Origin: Zavarzinia marina
GTDB lineage: Bacteria > Pseudomonadota > Alphaproteobacteria > Zavarziniales > Zavarziniaceae
Direction: 5' to 3'
DNA length: 64,000 nt
NCBI RefSeq assembly: GCF_021568905.1
Contig: NZ_JAKGSB010000001.1
Span: forward strand, 434,001 to 498,000
The position numbers and the translations under genes were made by a program. Within the stretch, counting starts at the first letter, position 1. Each line of letters starts with the position of its first letter. The notes under the pieces were generated by a model. The model did not search any database. It saw nothing but the letters and a program-made list of their open reading frames with translations, and was not told where the DNA came from. This document shows positions 48,600 through 58,909 of the stretch, piece after piece.

Positions 48600-49726
48600 G
48601 CGAATGGGCCGGTCAGCTCTCGCCGATCGAGGACATCATCGAGGATGCCCGCAACGGCCGCATGTTCATCCTGGTCGATCACGAGGACCGCGAGAACGAG
48701 GGCGATCTGGTCATCCCGGCGCAGATGGCGACGCCCGAGGCGATCAACTTCATGGCCCGCTACGGGCGCGGCCTGATCTGCCTGTCGCTGACCCGCCAGC
48801 GCACCGAACAACTGGGCCTGACCCTGATGAGCCGGGACAATCTGTCCCGCCACCAGACCGCCTTCACCGTCTCGATCGAGGCGCGGGAAGGGGTCTCGAC
48901 CGGCATTTCGGCCCATGACCGCGCCCATACCGTCGCCGTCGCCATCGACCCCACCAAGGGGCCGCAGGATCTGGCGACGCCGGGCCACGTCTTTCCCCTG
49001 GTCGCGCGCGACGGCGGCGTCCTCGTCCGCGCCGGCCATACCGAGGCGGCGGTCGACGTCTCGCGCCTCGCCGGGCTCAACCCGTCCGGCGTGATCTGCG
49101 AGATCATGAACGACGACGGCACCATGGCGCGCCTGCCGGATCTGGTGAAATTCGCCCAGTTCCACGGGCTCAGGATCGGCACCATCGCCGATCTGATCTC
49201 GTATCGCCGGCGCTGGGACAATCTGGTCGCCAATGTCGGCGCGACCGAGATCGAGTCGGCCCACGGCGGCCTGTTCCGGGCGCTCGTCTATCGCAACAAG
49301 GTCGATGGCGCCGAGCATCTGGCGCTGGTCAAGGGCGACGTCTCGGCTGGCGAGCCGGTGCTGGTGCGCATGCACAACGTCAATGTCTTCGAGGATCTGC
49401 TGGCGGACCGGCGCGGCCGGCCCAGCCCGCTTGCCGCCTCGATGGAGGCGATCGCGGCGGAGGGCAGGGGCGTCGTCGTGCTGATCCGCGACAACCGCCA
49501 GAACGCCCTGTCGGATTTCGTCGCCCGGCGCGGCAATCCCGGGACATCCGCGCCCGGCGGCGCCCCGGCGGGCGACGAACTGCGCGACTACGGCATCGGT
49601 GCGCAAATTCTTCTGGACCTCGGGGTCCATGAAATGATCCTTCTTTCCAACACAAGGCGGACCATCGTCGGTCTCGAAGGCTACGACCTCAGGGTGACCG
49701 ATCACCGCCAGCTCGAGATCGGTTGA
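48596..49726 (+). CDS. ribB: RibBA-like protein: active DHBP synthase half, degenerate GTP cyclohydrolase II half
   Basis: A 376-residue protein. The N-terminal DHBP synthase carries the acidic motif [11 protein letters not shown] and [15 protein letters not shown], so it should make dihydroxybutanone phosphate from ribulose 5-phosphate. The C-terminal half keeps the GTP cyclohydrolase II length and the end [23 protein letters not shown], but the zinc motif (normally Cys-x10-Cys-x-Cys) reads [18 protein letters not shown] with no cysteine. It is therefore probably inactive as a cyclohydrolase. The ATG at 48596 overlaps ribE by four bases. Confidence 0.88.
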   Translation: MSEWAGQLSPIEDIIEDARNGRMFILVDHEDRENEGDLVIPAQMATPEAINFMARYGRGLICLSLTRQRTEQLGLTLMSRDNLSRHQTAFTVSIEAREGVSTGISAHDRAHTVAVAIDPTKGPQDLATPGHVFPLVARDGGVLVRAGHTEAAVDVSRLAGLNPSGVICEIMNDDGTMARLPDLVKFAQFHGLRIGTIADLISYRRRWDNLVANVGATEIESAHGGLFRALVYRNKVDGAEHLALVKGDVSAGEPVLVRMHNVNVFEDLLADRRGRPSPLAASMEAIAAEGRGVVVLIRDNRQNALSDFVARRGNPGTSAPGGAPAGDELRDYGIGAQILLDLGVHEMILLSNTRRTIVGLEGYDLRVTDHRQLEIG

Positions 49727-49733
49727 ACGAGAC

Positions 49734-50249
49734 ATGCGACCCAAGGCGACTGACGCCGGCGATCCCAACCTGCCCCGCACGGGCGGGACGGGCAGCCCCC
49801 ACCTCCTCATCGTCGAGGCGCGCTTCTACGAAGCGATCGCCGACGAACTTCTGCGCGGCGCTGCCGAGGCGATCGAAGCCGCCGGCGGCTCCTGGGAGCG
49901 GATCACCGTGCCCGGCGCGCTGGAGATCCCGGCCGCCATCCGCATCGCGGAAGAGGGCAGCCGGGCCCGCGCCAACCGCGTGCGCAAGGTCGACGGCTAT
50001 GTGGCGCTCGGCTGCGTGATCCGGGGCGAGACCAGCCATTTCGATTATGTCTGCGGCGAGAGCGCGCGCGGCCTGATGACCCTCGGCGTCGATCACGGCA
50101 TCGCCATCGGCAACGGCATCCTGACCGTCGAGAACGAGGATCAGGCCTGGGCCCGGGCCGAACGCGCCGACATGAACAAGGGGGCGGGAGCCGCGGAGGC
50201 GGCGCTGGCCCTGATCGGGCTGCGCAAGCGCTTCGGGGTGGCGTCGTGA
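49734..50249 (+). CDS. ribH: 6,7-dimethyl-8-ribityllumazine synthase
   Basis: A 171-residue enzyme that forms the lumazine precursor. It has [32 protein letters not shown] and [22 protein letters not shown], where the His is catalytic. The N-terminal 20 residues are a Gly/Pro-rich extension. It overlaps nusB by four bases (GTGA). Confidence 0.95.
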   Translation: MRPKATDAGDPNLPRTGGTGSPHLLIVEARFYEAIADELLRGAAEAIEAAGGSWERITVPGALEIPAAIRIAEEGSRARANRVRKVDGYVALGCVIRGETSHFDYVCGESARGLMTLGVDHGIAIGNGILTVENEDQAWARAERADMNKGAGAAEAALALIGLRKRFGVAS

Positions 50250-50755
50250 CCAATCCGCCCAATGTCCCCTTCAAGGCGCCGACCCCGCGCAAGCCGAAGC
50301 CCGGCGTGAAGGCGCGCAGCGCCGCCCGTCTGGCCGCCGTTCAGGCGCTCTATCAGATCGAGGTCACGGGGCGGCCCGCGACCGGCGTGATCAAGGAATT
50401 CGTCGCCCATCGCCTGGGGGTCGAATTCGACGAGGGCGAGAAGCTGCACGACGCCGATCAGGCCTTCTTCGGCGATCTGGTGCGCGGCGCGAGCGAGCGG
50501 CGCGAGGATATCGACGGCCTGATCGCCCCGGCATTGACCGCCGACTGGCCGCTGGACCGGCTCGATTCGATCCTGCGCGCGACGCTGCGCATGGCGGTCT
50601 ATGAATTCCTGGCCCGTGTCGACGTGCCGGCACGGGTGGTGATCAACGAATATCTCGACGTTGCCCACGCCTTCTTCGCGGGCAGCGAACCGGCCTTCGC
50701 CAATGGCGTGCTGAACACCCTCGCCCGGCGCCTGCGCCCCGCGGAATTCACCTGA
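50246..50755 (+). CDS. nusB: transcription antitermination factor NusB
   Basis: A 169-residue all-helical protein that binds boxA RNA with NusE to protect rRNA transcription. It shows [19 protein letters not shown] and [41 protein letters not shown]. The start is GTG at 50246, overlapping the ribH stop. The first 20 residues are a basic, Pro-rich extension. Confidence 0.93.
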   Translation: MTNPPNVPFKAPTPRKPKPGVKARSAARLAAVQALYQIEVTGRPATGVIKEFVAHRLGVEFDEGEKLHDADQAFFGDLVRGASERREDIDGLIAPALTADWPLDRLDSILRATLRMAVYEFLARVDVPARVVINEYLDVAHAFFAGSEPAFANGVLNTLARRLRPAEFT

Positions 50756-50774
50756 TCCGGCGCCGGGGGCGGCC

Positions 50775-51749
50775 ATGGACGAGTTCGAGACGATCCAGCG
50801 GCTGTTCGCGCCGCTGGGCCGTTCCGAGCCCGGCGCATTCGGGCTGGGCGACGACGCCGCCGCCCTTGCGCCGGCGCCCGGCCAGGATTTCGTCCTGACC
50901 AAGGACGCGATCGTCGGCGGCGTCCATTTCTTTCCCGACGATCCGGCAGATGCGGTGGCGGCCAAGCTGCTGCGCGTCAATCTCTCCGATCTCGCCGCCA
51001 AGGGCGCCGTGCCGCGCGCCTATCTGCTCGCCGCCGGTTTTCCGGCGGATCTCGACGGGGCCTGGATGGAGGGTTTCGCCCGGGGACTCGGCGATGATAT
51101 CGGGCATTTCGGCGGCGCCCTCGTCGGCGGCGACACGGTCTCCACCCCGGGCCCCGCCTTCTTTTCCCTGACCGCGATCGGCGAGGTGCCGTCGGGCACC
51201 ATGATCCGACGCGCGGGTGCGCGGCCGGGCGATCTCGTCTGCGTCTCCGGCACGATCGGCGACGCCGCTCTCCATGTCGCGCATCGACTGGAGGGCAGGG
51301 CGGTCCAGGGCGCCGAGCATCTCGAGCGGCGTTATCGCTTTCCCGAACCGCGACTCGCGCTCGGCCGGGCCCTGCGTGGCGTGGCGCGTGCCGCCTGCGA
51401 CATTTCCGACGGACTGGTCGCCGACCTCGGTCACATCTGCGAACAATCGGGTGTCGGCGCCGTGATCGAGGCGGCGAAACTGCCGCTGTCGCCGGCCGCC
51501 GCCGCCAGCATCGCCGCCGACGCCGCCTTGCTGGAGACGGTGCTGACCGGGGGCGACGACTATGAACTCGTCTTCGCGGCGGCGCCGGATTCGGATCTGG
51601 CGGCCTTGTCCGCGATCACGCCGGTCACGGTCGTCGGACGCTTTGAGGAAGGTCATGGTGTGCGCGTGCTGGACGGGGCAGGTTCGGCCCTGAAGTTGAG
51701 CCGAACGGGTTGGCGCCATGCCGTCGGCACGAAGGAAGCCGGGGCATGA
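50775..51749 (+). CDS. thiL: thiamine-monophosphate kinase
   Basis: A 324-residue enzyme of the PurM/AIRS fold that makes thiamine diphosphate. It has GLGDDAAAL, VLTKDAIVGGVHFFPDD, GGALVGGDTVSTPGP and CDISDGLVADLGHIC. Its stop overlaps the next gene as ATGA. Confidence 0.95.
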   Translation: MDEFETIQRLFAPLGRSEPGAFGLGDDAAALAPAPGQDFVLTKDAIVGGVHFFPDDPADAVAAKLLRVNLSDLAAKGAVPRAYLLAAGFPADLDGAWMEGFARGLGDDIGHFGGALVGGDTVSTPGPAFFSLTAIGEVPSGTMIRRAGARPGDLVCVSGTIGDAALHVAHRLEGRAVQGAEHLERRYRFPEPRLALGRALRGVARAACDISDGLVADLGHICEQSGVGAVIEAAKLPLSPAAAASIAADAALLETVLTGGDDYELVFAAAPDSDLAALSAITPVTVVGRFEEGHGVRVLDGAGSALKLSRTGWRHAVGTKEAGA

Positions 51750-52228
51750 AGCGCATCGTCATCATCATCGTCGCCGTCCTGCTCCTCGCGGGCCTCGCCG
51801 TCGGCGGCCTCTACATGGGCGGCTTCATCTTCGCCGCGCCGGAAGAGGCGGCGGCCGAGGAACCGGCGCCCGAGCCGACCCTGCCGGAATTGCCGGCGGT
51901 GGTCTATTTCGAGCTCGGCAACGTCATCCTGCCGGCCTATCGCGGCGGCCAGTTCCGCAACTACATCAATTTCGTCTTCCGGATCGAGGTGGCGGACGAG
52001 GCGACGGTGGAGAAGCTGCGCGACCGCACGCCTCACATGCGGGCGGCGCTGGTCGCCGATTTTTCGGTCGCGCCGATCGAGACCGAGGACGGTCCCGCCG
52101 ATTTCGACGATGCGACGGTCCGGGCGCGGGTGCTGGCGGCCCTTCGCCGCGCCACCGGCAAGGACGCGGCGGGTGAGGACATCGTGCGCGGCGTGCTGAT
52201 CGACCGCGTTCTGCCGATCAGGGGATAG
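51746..52228 (+). CDS. membrane-anchored FliL-like protein
   Basis: A 160-residue protein with one N-terminal membrane helix (VIIIVAVLLLAGLAVGGLYMGG), a Glu/Pro/Ala-rich spacer and a soluble domain (VVYFELGNVILPAYRGG...NYINFVFRIEVAD) of FliL type. FliL proteins surround the flagellar stator, but no flagellar genes are nearby, so another envelope role is just as likely. ATG 51746 overlaps thiL. I am only moderately sure of the family. Confidence 0.5.
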   Translation: MKRIVIIIVAVLLLAGLAVGGLYMGGFIFAAPEEAAAEEPAPEPTLPELPAVVYFELGNVILPAYRGGQFRNYINFVFRIEVADEATVEKLRDRTPHMRAALVADFSVAPIETEDGPADFDDATVRARVLAALRRATGKDAAGEDIVRGVLIDRVLPIRG

Positions 52229-52235
52229 AGCCGCG

Positions 52236-53483
52236 ATGTCCACCGCCATGTCGCCCCTCGAGAAGCGGAACGTGCTGCTGCTGGGCCTCGGCCAGGCGCT
52301 CTACGGCACCGCGACCACCATCCTCTTCACCCTGAACGGGCTGGCCGGCCACCTGCTGGCGGACGACAAGGCGCTGGCCACCCTGCCGGTGACGGCGATC
52401 ATGGTCGGCACCGCGCTCTCGACCGTGCCGGCCGCCCTGATCCACAAGCATCTGGGGCGGCGCCGGGGCTTCATGCTGGGCACGGTGGCCGGCGCCGTCG
52501 GCGGCCTCGGCTTCGGTGCCGGCCTCTGGTACGGGAGTTTCTGGCTCTTCGTCGCGGCGGCGCTGGTCACCGGCTGGTATTTCGCCAATGCCCAATTCTA
52601 TCGCTTCGCCGCCGCCGAGGCCGCGGGACCCGAGCATCGGCCGCGCGCCATCAGCCTCGTCATGGCGGGCGGTGTCGTCGCCGCCCTGGCGGGCCCGGAA
52701 CTGGTCAAGCTGACCAAGGATCTCGCCATCGGCATGCCGTTTCTCGGCGCCTATGCGACGGTGGTGATCCTGGGGCTCATGGCGACCGGGATGCTGGTCG
52801 CGCTGCGCCTGCCGGATCTGCCCGCCGCCGCCCGGCACGACGAGGGCCGGCCCCTGAGCGTGATCCTGGGCCAGCCGCGCATGATCGCGGCGCTGTCGAC
52901 CGGCGTTGCCGCCTATGCCTCCATGAGCCTCGTCATGACGGCGACGCCGATCGCCATGGTCGCCTGCAGCCTGACGGTCGAGGACGCGGCCTTCGTCATC
53001 CAGTGGCACGCGCTCGCCATGTATGTGCCGTCCTTCTTCACCGGCCGCCTGATCGAACGTTTCGGCGTCGCTTCGGTGATCGCCGTCGGTCTCGTGCTCA
53101 TTCTCGGCTGTTCGGCGGTGGCGCTGTCGGGCATCACCCTGACCCAGTTCTGGATCGCCCTGGTGCTCGTCGGGCTCGGCTGGAACTTCGCCTTCGTCGG
53201 CGCCACCAGCCTCGTCACCACCTGCCACACGCCGGCGGAACGGGCCAAGACCCAGGCCGCCAACGATCTGATCGTCTTCGGCGTGGTCTCCCTGGCGTCC
53301 TTCATGTCGGGCGTGCTGCTGAACTGGACCGGGTGGGACGGCGTGCCCGTGGCCGTGCTGCCGCTGGCGGCGCTGGCCCTCGCCCTGGTGCCGCTCGCGG
53401 CGCGGAAGGGCGGGCCGGCCAAGGCGCCGTCCGAGCCGGCCCATGCCTGCTGCTGCGGCGGATGCCACGGCCATGGCGATTAA
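52236..53483 (+). CDS. MFS transporter with Cys/His-rich C-terminal tail
   Basis: A 415-residue major facilitator protein with about twelve membrane segments. The last 13 residues, HACCCGGCHGHGD (403-415), hold four Cys and three His and look like a metal-binding tail in the cytoplasm. The N-terminus is RNVLLLGLGQALYGTATTILFTLNG. Substrate unknown; a metal or metal-chelate link is a guess from the tail. It starts 7 bases after the FliL-like gene. Confidence 0.75.
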   Translation: MSTAMSPLEKRNVLLLGLGQALYGTATTILFTLNGLAGHLLADDKALATLPVTAIMVGTALSTVPAALIHKHLGRRRGFMLGTVAGAVGGLGFGAGLWYGSFWLFVAAALVTGWYFANAQFYRFAAAEAAGPEHRPRAISLVMAGGVVAALAGPELVKLTKDLAIGMPFLGAYATVVILGLMATGMLVALRLPDLPAAARHDEGRPLSVILGQPRMIAALSTGVAAYASMSLVMTATPIAMVACSLTVEDAAFVIQWHALAMYVPSFFTGRLIERFGVASVIAVGLVLILGCSAVALSGITLTQFWIALVLVGLGWNFAFVGATSLVTTCHTPAERAKTQAANDLIVFGVVSLASFMSGVLLNWTGWDGVPVAVLPLAALALALVPLAARKGGPAKAPSEPAHACCCGGCHGHGD

Positions 53484-53603
53484 CCTTAGCGAGATTGCGG
53501 TCCCCCGTCTTCTCTGGCACCGTCGGGCCGGGTTGAAGCGCGGGACCGAGGGTGCAGCAGGGTGCCCATCCCGGGGCAACCCGAGGAAACATGCGGGGAG
53601 AAC

Positions 53604-55700
53604 ATGGACACAACAATCGGTCTTTGGGCCGTCATCGGTTGCGGCGTGCTTGCGCTGCTCTATGGCCTGTGGGCTTCGCGCGACGTGCTGTCGCGTGACG
53701 CCGGTACCGTTCGCATGCAGGAGATCGCCACCGCCATTCAGGTCGGTGCGCGCGCCTATCTGAACCGGCAATACCGCACCATCGCCCTCGTCGGCATCGT
53801 GGTCGCGGTGGCGCTGTTCCTTCTGCTCGGGCTTTACGTTGCTGTCGGCTTCGTGATCGGTGCCGTGCTCTCGGGCGCGGCCGGCTATGTCGGCATGAAT
53901 ATCTCCGTGCGCTCCAACGTACGCACGGCGGCGGGCGCGCGCGAGGGCATCGCCAATGCCCTCGGCATCGCCTTCAAGGCGGGCGCCGTCACCGGCATGC
54001 TGGTGGTCGGCCTCGCGCTGCTCGCAGTCGCCGTCTACTACTACGCCCTGATCGAACTGGGGGCGACCGGTCGCGACCTGATCGATCCCCTGGTGGCGCT
54101 GTCCTTCGGTGCCTCGCTGATCTCGATCTTCGCCCGCCTCGGCGGCGGCATCTTCACCAAGGGGGCCGATGTCGGCGCCGACCTCGTCGGCAAGGTCGAG
54201 GCCGGCATCCCCGAGGACGACCCGCGCAATCCCGCCGTGATCGCCGACAATGTCGGCGACAACGTCGGCGACTGCGCCGGCATGGCCGCCGACCTGTTCG
54301 AGACCTATGCCGTGACCCTGGTCGCGACCATGGTGCTCGGCTCCATCTTCTTCTCGGGCAATCCGGTGCTCGCCGGCCAGATGATGCTGCTGCCGCTCGC
54401 CATCGGCGGGGTCTGCATCATCACCTCGATCATCGGCACCTTCTTCGTCCGCCTCGGCGCGTCGCAGAACATCATGGGCGCCCTCTACAAGGGCCTGATC
54501 GCCACCGGCATCCTGTCGGCGGCGGCGCTGTGGCCGGTGGTGCAATACGTCCTCGGCGACATGGTGACGCCGTATACCGGCGGCGGCCATGTCTTCACCG
54601 GCATGGATCTCTTCATCTGCGGGCTGGTCGGCCTCGCGGTGACGGGTCTCATCGTCTGGGTGACCGAGTATTACACCTCGACCGCCTTCCGCCCGGTGCG
54701 CTCGGTGGCGCAGTCCTCGACCACGGGTCACGGCACCAACGTGATCCAGGGGCTCGCCGTCTCGATGGAGGCGACGGCGGTGCCGGCGCTGATCATCTGC
54801 GTCGGCATCGTCGCCACCTATCAGCTCGCCGGTCTGTTCGGCATCGCCATCGCGGTCACCACCATGCTGGCGCTGGCGGGCATGGTGGTCGCGCTGGATG
54901 CCTATGGCCCGGTGACGGACAACGCCGGCGGCATCGCCGAAATGGCCGAACTGCCGCCCGACGTGCGGAAGACGACCGATGCGCTGGACGCCGTCGGCAA
55001 CACCACCAAGGCGGTGACCAAGGGCTATGCCATCGGCTCCGCCGGTCTCGCGGCACTGGTGCTCTTCGCCGCCTATACCGAGGATCTGAAGGCGTTCTTC
55101 GGCGGGCTCGAAGTCACCTTCGACCTCTCCAACCCCTATGTCGTGGTCGGCCTGCTGGTCGGCGGCCTGCTGCCCTATCTGTTCGGGGCCATGGGCATGA
55201 CGGCGGTGGGCCGGGCGGCGGGTTCCGTCGTCGTCGAGGTGCGGCGCCAGTTCAAGGAGATCAAGGGCATCATGCAGTACAAGGCCAAGCCGGATTACGG
55301 TAAGGCCGTGGACCTGCTGACCAAGGCGGCGATCCGCGAGATGATCGTGCCCTCGCTGCTGCCGGTGCTGGCGCCCGTGGTGCTCTATTTCGTCGTGCTG
55401 GCGGTCGCCGACCAGAAGGCGGCCTTCGCCGCCGTCGGCGCCATGCTGATGGGCGTGATCGTCACCGGTCTCTTCGTCGCGATCTCCATGACCGCCGGTG
55501 GCGGCGCCTGGGACAACGCGAAGAAATACATCGAGGAAGGCCACCACGGCGGCAAGGGCTCCGACGCCCACAAGGCCGCGGTGACCGGCGATACCGTGGG
55601 CGATCCCTATAAGGACACGGCGGGCCCCGCCGTGAACCCGATGATCAAGATCACCAACATCGTCGCCCTGCTGCTGCTGGCGATCCTGGCCCATATGTAA
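53604..55700 (+). CDS. hppA: K+-independent proton-pumping pyrophosphatase
   Basis: A 698-residue membrane pyrophosphatase with about sixteen helices that pumps protons while splitting pyrophosphate. It has the catalytic loops [44 protein letters not shown] and [22 protein letters not shown]. The sequence [10 protein letters not shown] carries Lys where potassium-dependent enzymes have Ala, placing it in the K+-independent class. The 120 bases before it show no clear promoter. Its last 13 bases are repeated directly after the stop. Confidence 0.96.
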   Translation: MDTTIGLWAVIGCGVLALLYGLWASRDVLSRDAGTVRMQEIATAIQVGARAYLNRQYRTIALVGIVVAVALFLLLGLYVAVGFVIGAVLSGAAGYVGMNISVRSNVRTAAGAREGIANALGIAFKAGAVTGMLVVGLALLAVAVYYYALIELGATGRDLIDPLVALSFGASLISIFARLGGGIFTKGADVGADLVGKVEAGIPEDDPRNPAVIADNVGDNVGDCAGMAADLFETYAVTLVATMVLGSIFFSGNPVLAGQMMLLPLAIGGVCIITSIIGTFFVRLGASQNIMGALYKGLIATGILSAAALWPVVQYVLGDMVTPYTGGGHVFTGMDLFICGLVGLAVTGLIVWVTEYYTSTAFRPVRSVAQSSTTGHGTNVIQGLAVSMEATAVPALIICVGIVATYQLAGLFGIAIAVTTMLALAGMVVALDAYGPVTDNAGGIAEMAELPPDVRKTTDALDAVGNTTKAVTKGYAIGSAGLAALVLFAAYTEDLKAFFGGLEVTFDLSNPYVVVGLLVGGLLPYLFGAMGMTAVGRAAGSVVVEVRRQFKEIKGIMQYKAKPDYGKAVDLLTKAAIREMIVPSLLPVLAPVVLYFVVLAVADQKAAFAAVGAMLMGVIVTGLFVAISMTAGGGAWDNAKKYIEEGHHGGKGSDAHKAAVTGDTVGDPYKDTAGPAVNPMIKITNIVALLLLAILAHM

Positions 55701-55715
55701 CGGGCCCATATGTAA
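55688..55715 (+). repeat. direct repeat of the hppA 3' end
   Basis: GGCCCATATGTAA at 55688-55700 ends hppA and recurs exactly at 55703-55715, two bases later. The offset is 15 bases, so the second copy is in frame and would encode the same Ala-His-Met-stop after one Arg if the first stop were read through. Confidence 0.85.
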
Positions 55716-55720
55716 AAAGA

Positions 55721-55752
55721 AGAGGCCCCGGATTTCCGGGGCCTCTTTCTTT
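55721..55752 (+). terminator. intrinsic terminator of hppA
   Basis: GAGGCCCCGG (55722-55731) pairs with CCGGGGCCTC (55736-55745) around ATTT, followed by TTTCTTTC. A further short palindrome CCCCGGC-CTGC-GCCGGGG (55772-55789) lies before the convergent bamE. Confidence 0.92.
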
Positions 55753-55803
55753 CTCTCTGTTCCATCGCTGCCCCCGGCCTGCGCCGGGGCGGGGCGTTTC
55801 CGG

Positions 55804-56304
55804 TCAAGGCCGGCCGATGGTGCCGCCGGGCAGGGGGGCGGAGGAACTGCCGCCCGAGGGCGCGTTGAAGCGGCCGAGATTGCCGAAGAGCTGCTGCCAG
55901 ATGGTCAGCTCGTTGCCGAGCGTCGGCGTCCTGTCCGGGTTCATGGCGACCTGCTTGCCGTCCTCCTGATCGAGGCGGCTGACCTCGGTCACATTGCCGG
56001 CCGGATCGAAATCGATGATCAGCACCGCCTGGTCGGTCACCGCGTCGCGCTCGAAGGCCACCCGTTCGGTCGTCGCCGAGATGTAGTACCAGGAACTGTC
56101 GTCGAAATTGGACACGGTCGACGGCGTGCCGAGCAGCCGCGCCACCGATTCCTTGTTGTCGACGCCGGGCCTGATGGCGGACACGGCGACATCGTCCGGG
56201 CGCCAGCCCCGCTCGTCGATCACCGGGGCACACGCGCCGAGGGCGAGGGCGGTGAGAACGGCGGCGGCCGTGAGTTTCGGCGGGACGAAGCGTTTTGCGG
56301 CCAT
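55804..56304 (-). CDS. bamE: outer-membrane assembly lipoprotein BamE
   Basis: A 166-residue lipoprotein of the beta-barrel assembly machine. The signal ends in LALGAC with Cys25. The SmpA/OmlA pattern AIRPGVDNKESVARLLGTPSTVSNFDDSSWYYISATTER is clear. A Gly/Ser/Pro-rich tail follows. It is divergent from the CBP3-like gene. Confidence 0.93.
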   Translation of the reverse strand: MAAKRFVPPKLTAAAVLTALALGACAPVIDERGWRPDDVAVSAIRPGVDNKESVARLLGTPSTVSNFDDSSWYYISATTERVAFERDAVTDQAVLIIDFDPAGNVTEVSRLDQEDGKQVAMNPDRTPTLGNELTIWQQLFGNLGRFNAPSGGSSSAPLPGGTIGRP

Positions 56305-56330
56305 GGCGGAATCGGTTCCATCAGCGCGTG

Positions 56331-56365
56331 GATAAATTTAATACCCACTGGATATATCATATCGG
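56331..56365. promoter_or_regulatory. AT-rich divergent promoter region of bamE and the CBP3-like gene
   Basis: A 35-base stretch rich in A and T (including AAATTTAATA and GATATATCATATC) stands out in GC-rich DNA, in the 145-base gap between two divergent genes. It must hold both promoters, but I cannot fix the -35 and -10 boxes. Confidence 0.4.
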
Positions 56366-56449
56366 CAGGGCGCACCTTGTCATTCGCGCCCGGACCTGTC
56401 AATTCGACGGCGCCGCCCTCGGGAACGGGCGGGAAGCGAGGACTCTGGA

Positions 56450-56989
56450 ATGTTTTTCGGCCTGATCAACCGGCAGGACCCGCGCGTCGCGGCGACACTC
56501 TATGCCCGCGCCGTGGATCTGGCGCGCGCGCCGGTGTTCTATCGCCGCTTCGCCGTCGCGGACACGATGGACGGGCGCTTCGACATGGTCACGCTCCATG
56601 TCGTCCTGTTGCTGAACCGCCTGAAGGGGGAGAGCGACAAGCGCCTTGCCCGCCTGTCCCAGGGCGTGTTCGATTCGATGTTCGCCGACATGGACCGGAC
56701 GCTCCGCGAATTGGGCGTGGGCGACCAGGGCGTGCCGCATCGGGTGAAGAAGATGGGCCAGGCCTTCTACGGCCGCCTCAATGCCTACGACCAGGCCCTG
56801 GAGGCCCCGGACGACGGGGCGCTCGGCGAGGCCCTGCACCGCAACCTCTATCGCGGCGCCGAGGTCGGGCCGGAGATTCTGGCGGGCATGGCCGGCCATG
56901 TCCGTCGCACCGTCGCGGATCTGGCCGCCGTGCCGGCCGAAACCTTTCTGCGGGGCGAACTGCCGATCACGGCACCGCCCGAGGAGTGA
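56450..56989 (+). CDS. ubiquinol-cytochrome c chaperone (CBP3/UQCC1 family)
   Basis: A 179-residue homologue of the mitochondrial factor Cbp3/UQCC1 that helps cytochrome b enter complex III. It shows LYARAVDLARAPVFYRRFAVADTMDGRFDMVTLHVVLLLNRL and DMDRTLRELGVGDQGVPHRVKKMGQAFYGRLNAYDQAL, both typical. The bacterial role is inferred. It is followed at 5 bases by a DUF177 gene, a common alphaproteobacterial pair. Confidence 0.88.
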   Translation: MFFGLINRQDPRVAATLYARAVDLARAPVFYRRFAVADTMDGRFDMVTLHVVLLLNRLKGESDKRLARLSQGVFDSMFADMDRTLRELGVGDQGVPHRVKKMGQAFYGRLNAYDQALEAPDDGALGEALHRNLYRGAEVGPEILAGMAGHVRRTVADLAAVPAETFLRGELPITAPPEE

Positions 56990-56994
56990 CTGCC

Positions 56995-57561
56995 ATGAAC
57001 AAGGACGAACTCCCGGCCGAATTCTCCCGCCCGCTCCGGGCGGAATCGGTCCATATGCGGGGCCGCACCGAACGCCTGACGGCGACGCCGGCGGAATGCG
57101 CCGCGCTCGCCGCGCGCTTCGACATCCTTGCGGTCGAATCCCTGAGCGCCGAGATCGAACTGCGCCCCCACCGGCGTGACGGTCTCGCCCTCAGCGGGCG
57201 GCTGGCCGCGGATGTGGTGCAGGCCTGCGTCGTTTCCCTGGAGCCGGTGCCGGCCCATGTGGAAGTGGCTTTCGAGCGGGTCTACGAGCCCGGCGCCGAG
57301 GATCCGAACGAGAGTTTCTCGGTCGACGACCTGTTCGATCCCGACGCCGACGACCCGCCGGAGCCCCTGATCGACGGTATCGTCGACCTGGGCGAACTGG
57401 TGGCGGAGGAACTGGCGCTGGCCCTCGATCCCTATCCGCGGGCACCCGATGCCGAGATCCCGGCGCAATACCGCGCGGAGGAGGAAGAGGGGCCGGCGGA
57501 CGCGGGAATGCAGGACACCCATCGCCCCTTTGCGGTGCTCAAAGGTGGCAGAGACACTTGA
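56995..57561 (+). CDS. yceD: YceD/DUF177 family protein
   Basis: A 188-residue acidic protein of the DUF177 family. The core VVQACVVSLEPVPAHVEVAFERVYEP and the late LGELVAEELALALDPYPRAP fit. The plant homologue is involved in 23S rRNA accumulation; it almost always adjoins rpmF, as here (75 bases apart). Confidence 0.88.
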   Translation: MNKDELPAEFSRPLRAESVHMRGRTERLTATPAECAALAARFDILAVESLSAEIELRPHRRDGLALSGRLAADVVQACVVSLEPVPAHVEVAFERVYEPGAEDPNESFSVDDLFDPDADDPPEPLIDGIVDLGELVAEELALALDPYPRAPDAEIPAQYRAEEEEGPADAGMQDTHRPFAVLKGGRDT

Positions 57562-57636
57562 GTTCGAGAACTTTCCGTGTATGTTCTCCGCTTCCCGGGC
57601 GGGGCTTGCCCCGTAACCAAGACGAGTTGACGAAAA

Positions 57637-57822
57637 ATGGCTGTTCCCAAGAAACGCACCACGAGCTCGCGTCGCGACATGCGCCGCAGCCATCACGCGC
57701 TGACCCCGGTCGCGTCGAACGAATGCCCGAACTGCGGCGAGCTGAAGCTGCCGCACCACGTCTGCGGCGCTTGCGGCTATTACGACGGCCGCGAAGTGGT
57801 CGCGGCTGCGACCACGGCCTGA
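57637..57822 (+). CDS. rpmF: 50S ribosomal protein L32
   Basis: A 61-residue ribosomal protein, [20 protein letters not shown], with the four zinc cysteines C30, C33, C43 and C46 (CPNC and CGAC). It is the zinc-binding form of L32. It precedes plsX by 19 bases. Confidence 0.98.
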   Translation: MAVPKKRTTSSRRDMRRSHHALTPVASNECPNCGELKLPHHVCGACGYYDGREVVAAATTA

Positions 57823-57841
57823 CGACGGGTTGGTTCGGGGC

Positions 57842-58909
57842 ATGGCGGACATGTCCCCACTGGTGATCGCCATCGACGCCATGGGGGGCGACCATGCCCC
57901 CGACGTGCTGATCGAAGGCGCCGCCATCGCCCGCGAGCGCTTTCCGCAGCTCCATTTCGTCTTCTTCGGCGACCAGGCCCGCGTGGCCCCGCTGGTCGAG
58001 AAGCAGGCGCTCCTGAAGGACTGCTGCGAACTGGTCCATACCGACTCGGCGATCTCGGCCGACGAGAAGCCGAGCGTCGCCATGCGCCGCGGCAAGGGCA
58101 CGTCCATGTGGCTGGCCTGCGAGGCGGTGCGCGACGGCAAGGCCCAGGCGGCGGTCAGCGCGGGCAATACCGGCGCGCTGATGGCGATCGCCATGCTGCT
58201 GCTGCGCATGTCGCCGGCGATCAGCCGGCCCGCCATCGCTTCCTTCGTGCCGACCGTCCGGGGCGAATCCGTCATGCTGGACCTCGGCGCCAACGTCGGC
58301 TGCGACGAGCGCAATCTGGTCGAATTCGCCTTCATGGGCGCCGCCTTCGCGCGCGCCTCCCTCGGCCTGCCCAAGCCGCGCGTGGCGCTCCTCAACATCG
58401 GCACCGAGGATCTGAAGGGCGACGAGTCGGTCCGCCTCGCCGCGCAGACCCTGCGCGAGACGCCGGACCTGCCGTTCGAATTCAACGGTTTCGTCGAAGG
58501 CAACGGCATCGCCCAGGGCCAGGTCGACGTCATCGTCTCCGACGGTTTCGCCGGCAATATCGCCTTGAAGACCCAGGAGGGGACGGCGCGCCTCGTCTCC
58601 GCCTATCTCGCCGCCACCTTCCGTCGCTCGCTCTGGTCGCGGCTCGGCTATCTGCTGGCGCGCCCGGCGCTGCAGGCGCTGCGCGAGCGACTCGATCCCA
58701 ACCGCTACAACGGCGGTGCCTTTCTCGGCCTCAACGGTCTCGTGGTGAAGAGTCACGGCGGCACCAATGCCGTCGGTTTCGCCGCCGCCATCGGCATCGC
58801 CGCCGATCTCGCGCTCAGCGGATTCGTCACCCGCATCCTGGAAGACTTGAAACGCATCGCCCCCGCAGGCGACGATGCGCCCGAAGATCAGATCGCAGTC
58901 GAATCATGA
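57842..58909 (+). CDS. plsX: phosphate acyltransferase PlsX
   Basis: A 355-residue enzyme that converts acyl-ACP to acyl-phosphate for phospholipid synthesis. It has [49 protein letters not shown] and [23 protein letters not shown] 57842 is chosen; ATG 57851 is also possible. Its last bases are duplicated at the fabH start. Confidence 0.95.
   Translation: MADMSPLVIAIDAMGGDHAPDVLIEGAAIARERFPQLHFVFFGDQARVAPLVEKQALLKDCCELVHTDSAISADEKPSVAMRRGKGTSMWLACEAVRDGKAQAAVSAGNTGALMAIAMLLLRMSPAISRPAIASFVPTVRGESVMLDLGANVGCDERNLVEFAFMGAAFARASLGLPKPRVALLNIGTEDLKGDESVRLAAQTLRETPDLPFEFNGFVEGNGIAQGQVDVIVSDGFAGNIALKTQEGTARLVSAYLAATFRRSLWSRLGYLLARPALQALRERLDPNRYNGGAFLGLNGLVVKSHGGTNAVGFAAAIGIAADLALSGFVTRILEDLKRIAPAGDDAPEDQIAVES

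Noticed and set aside
51746-52228. Flagellar gene cluster
   Set aside because: Only one FliL-like protein is present, with no other flagellar gene in the window.
52218-55709. Very long antisense reading frames (opposite hppA, ppk1, secDF, lptD)
   Set aside because: They are products of high GC content with few stop codons in certain frames, have His/Arg/Gln-rich low-complexity translations, and lie opposite well-known genes.
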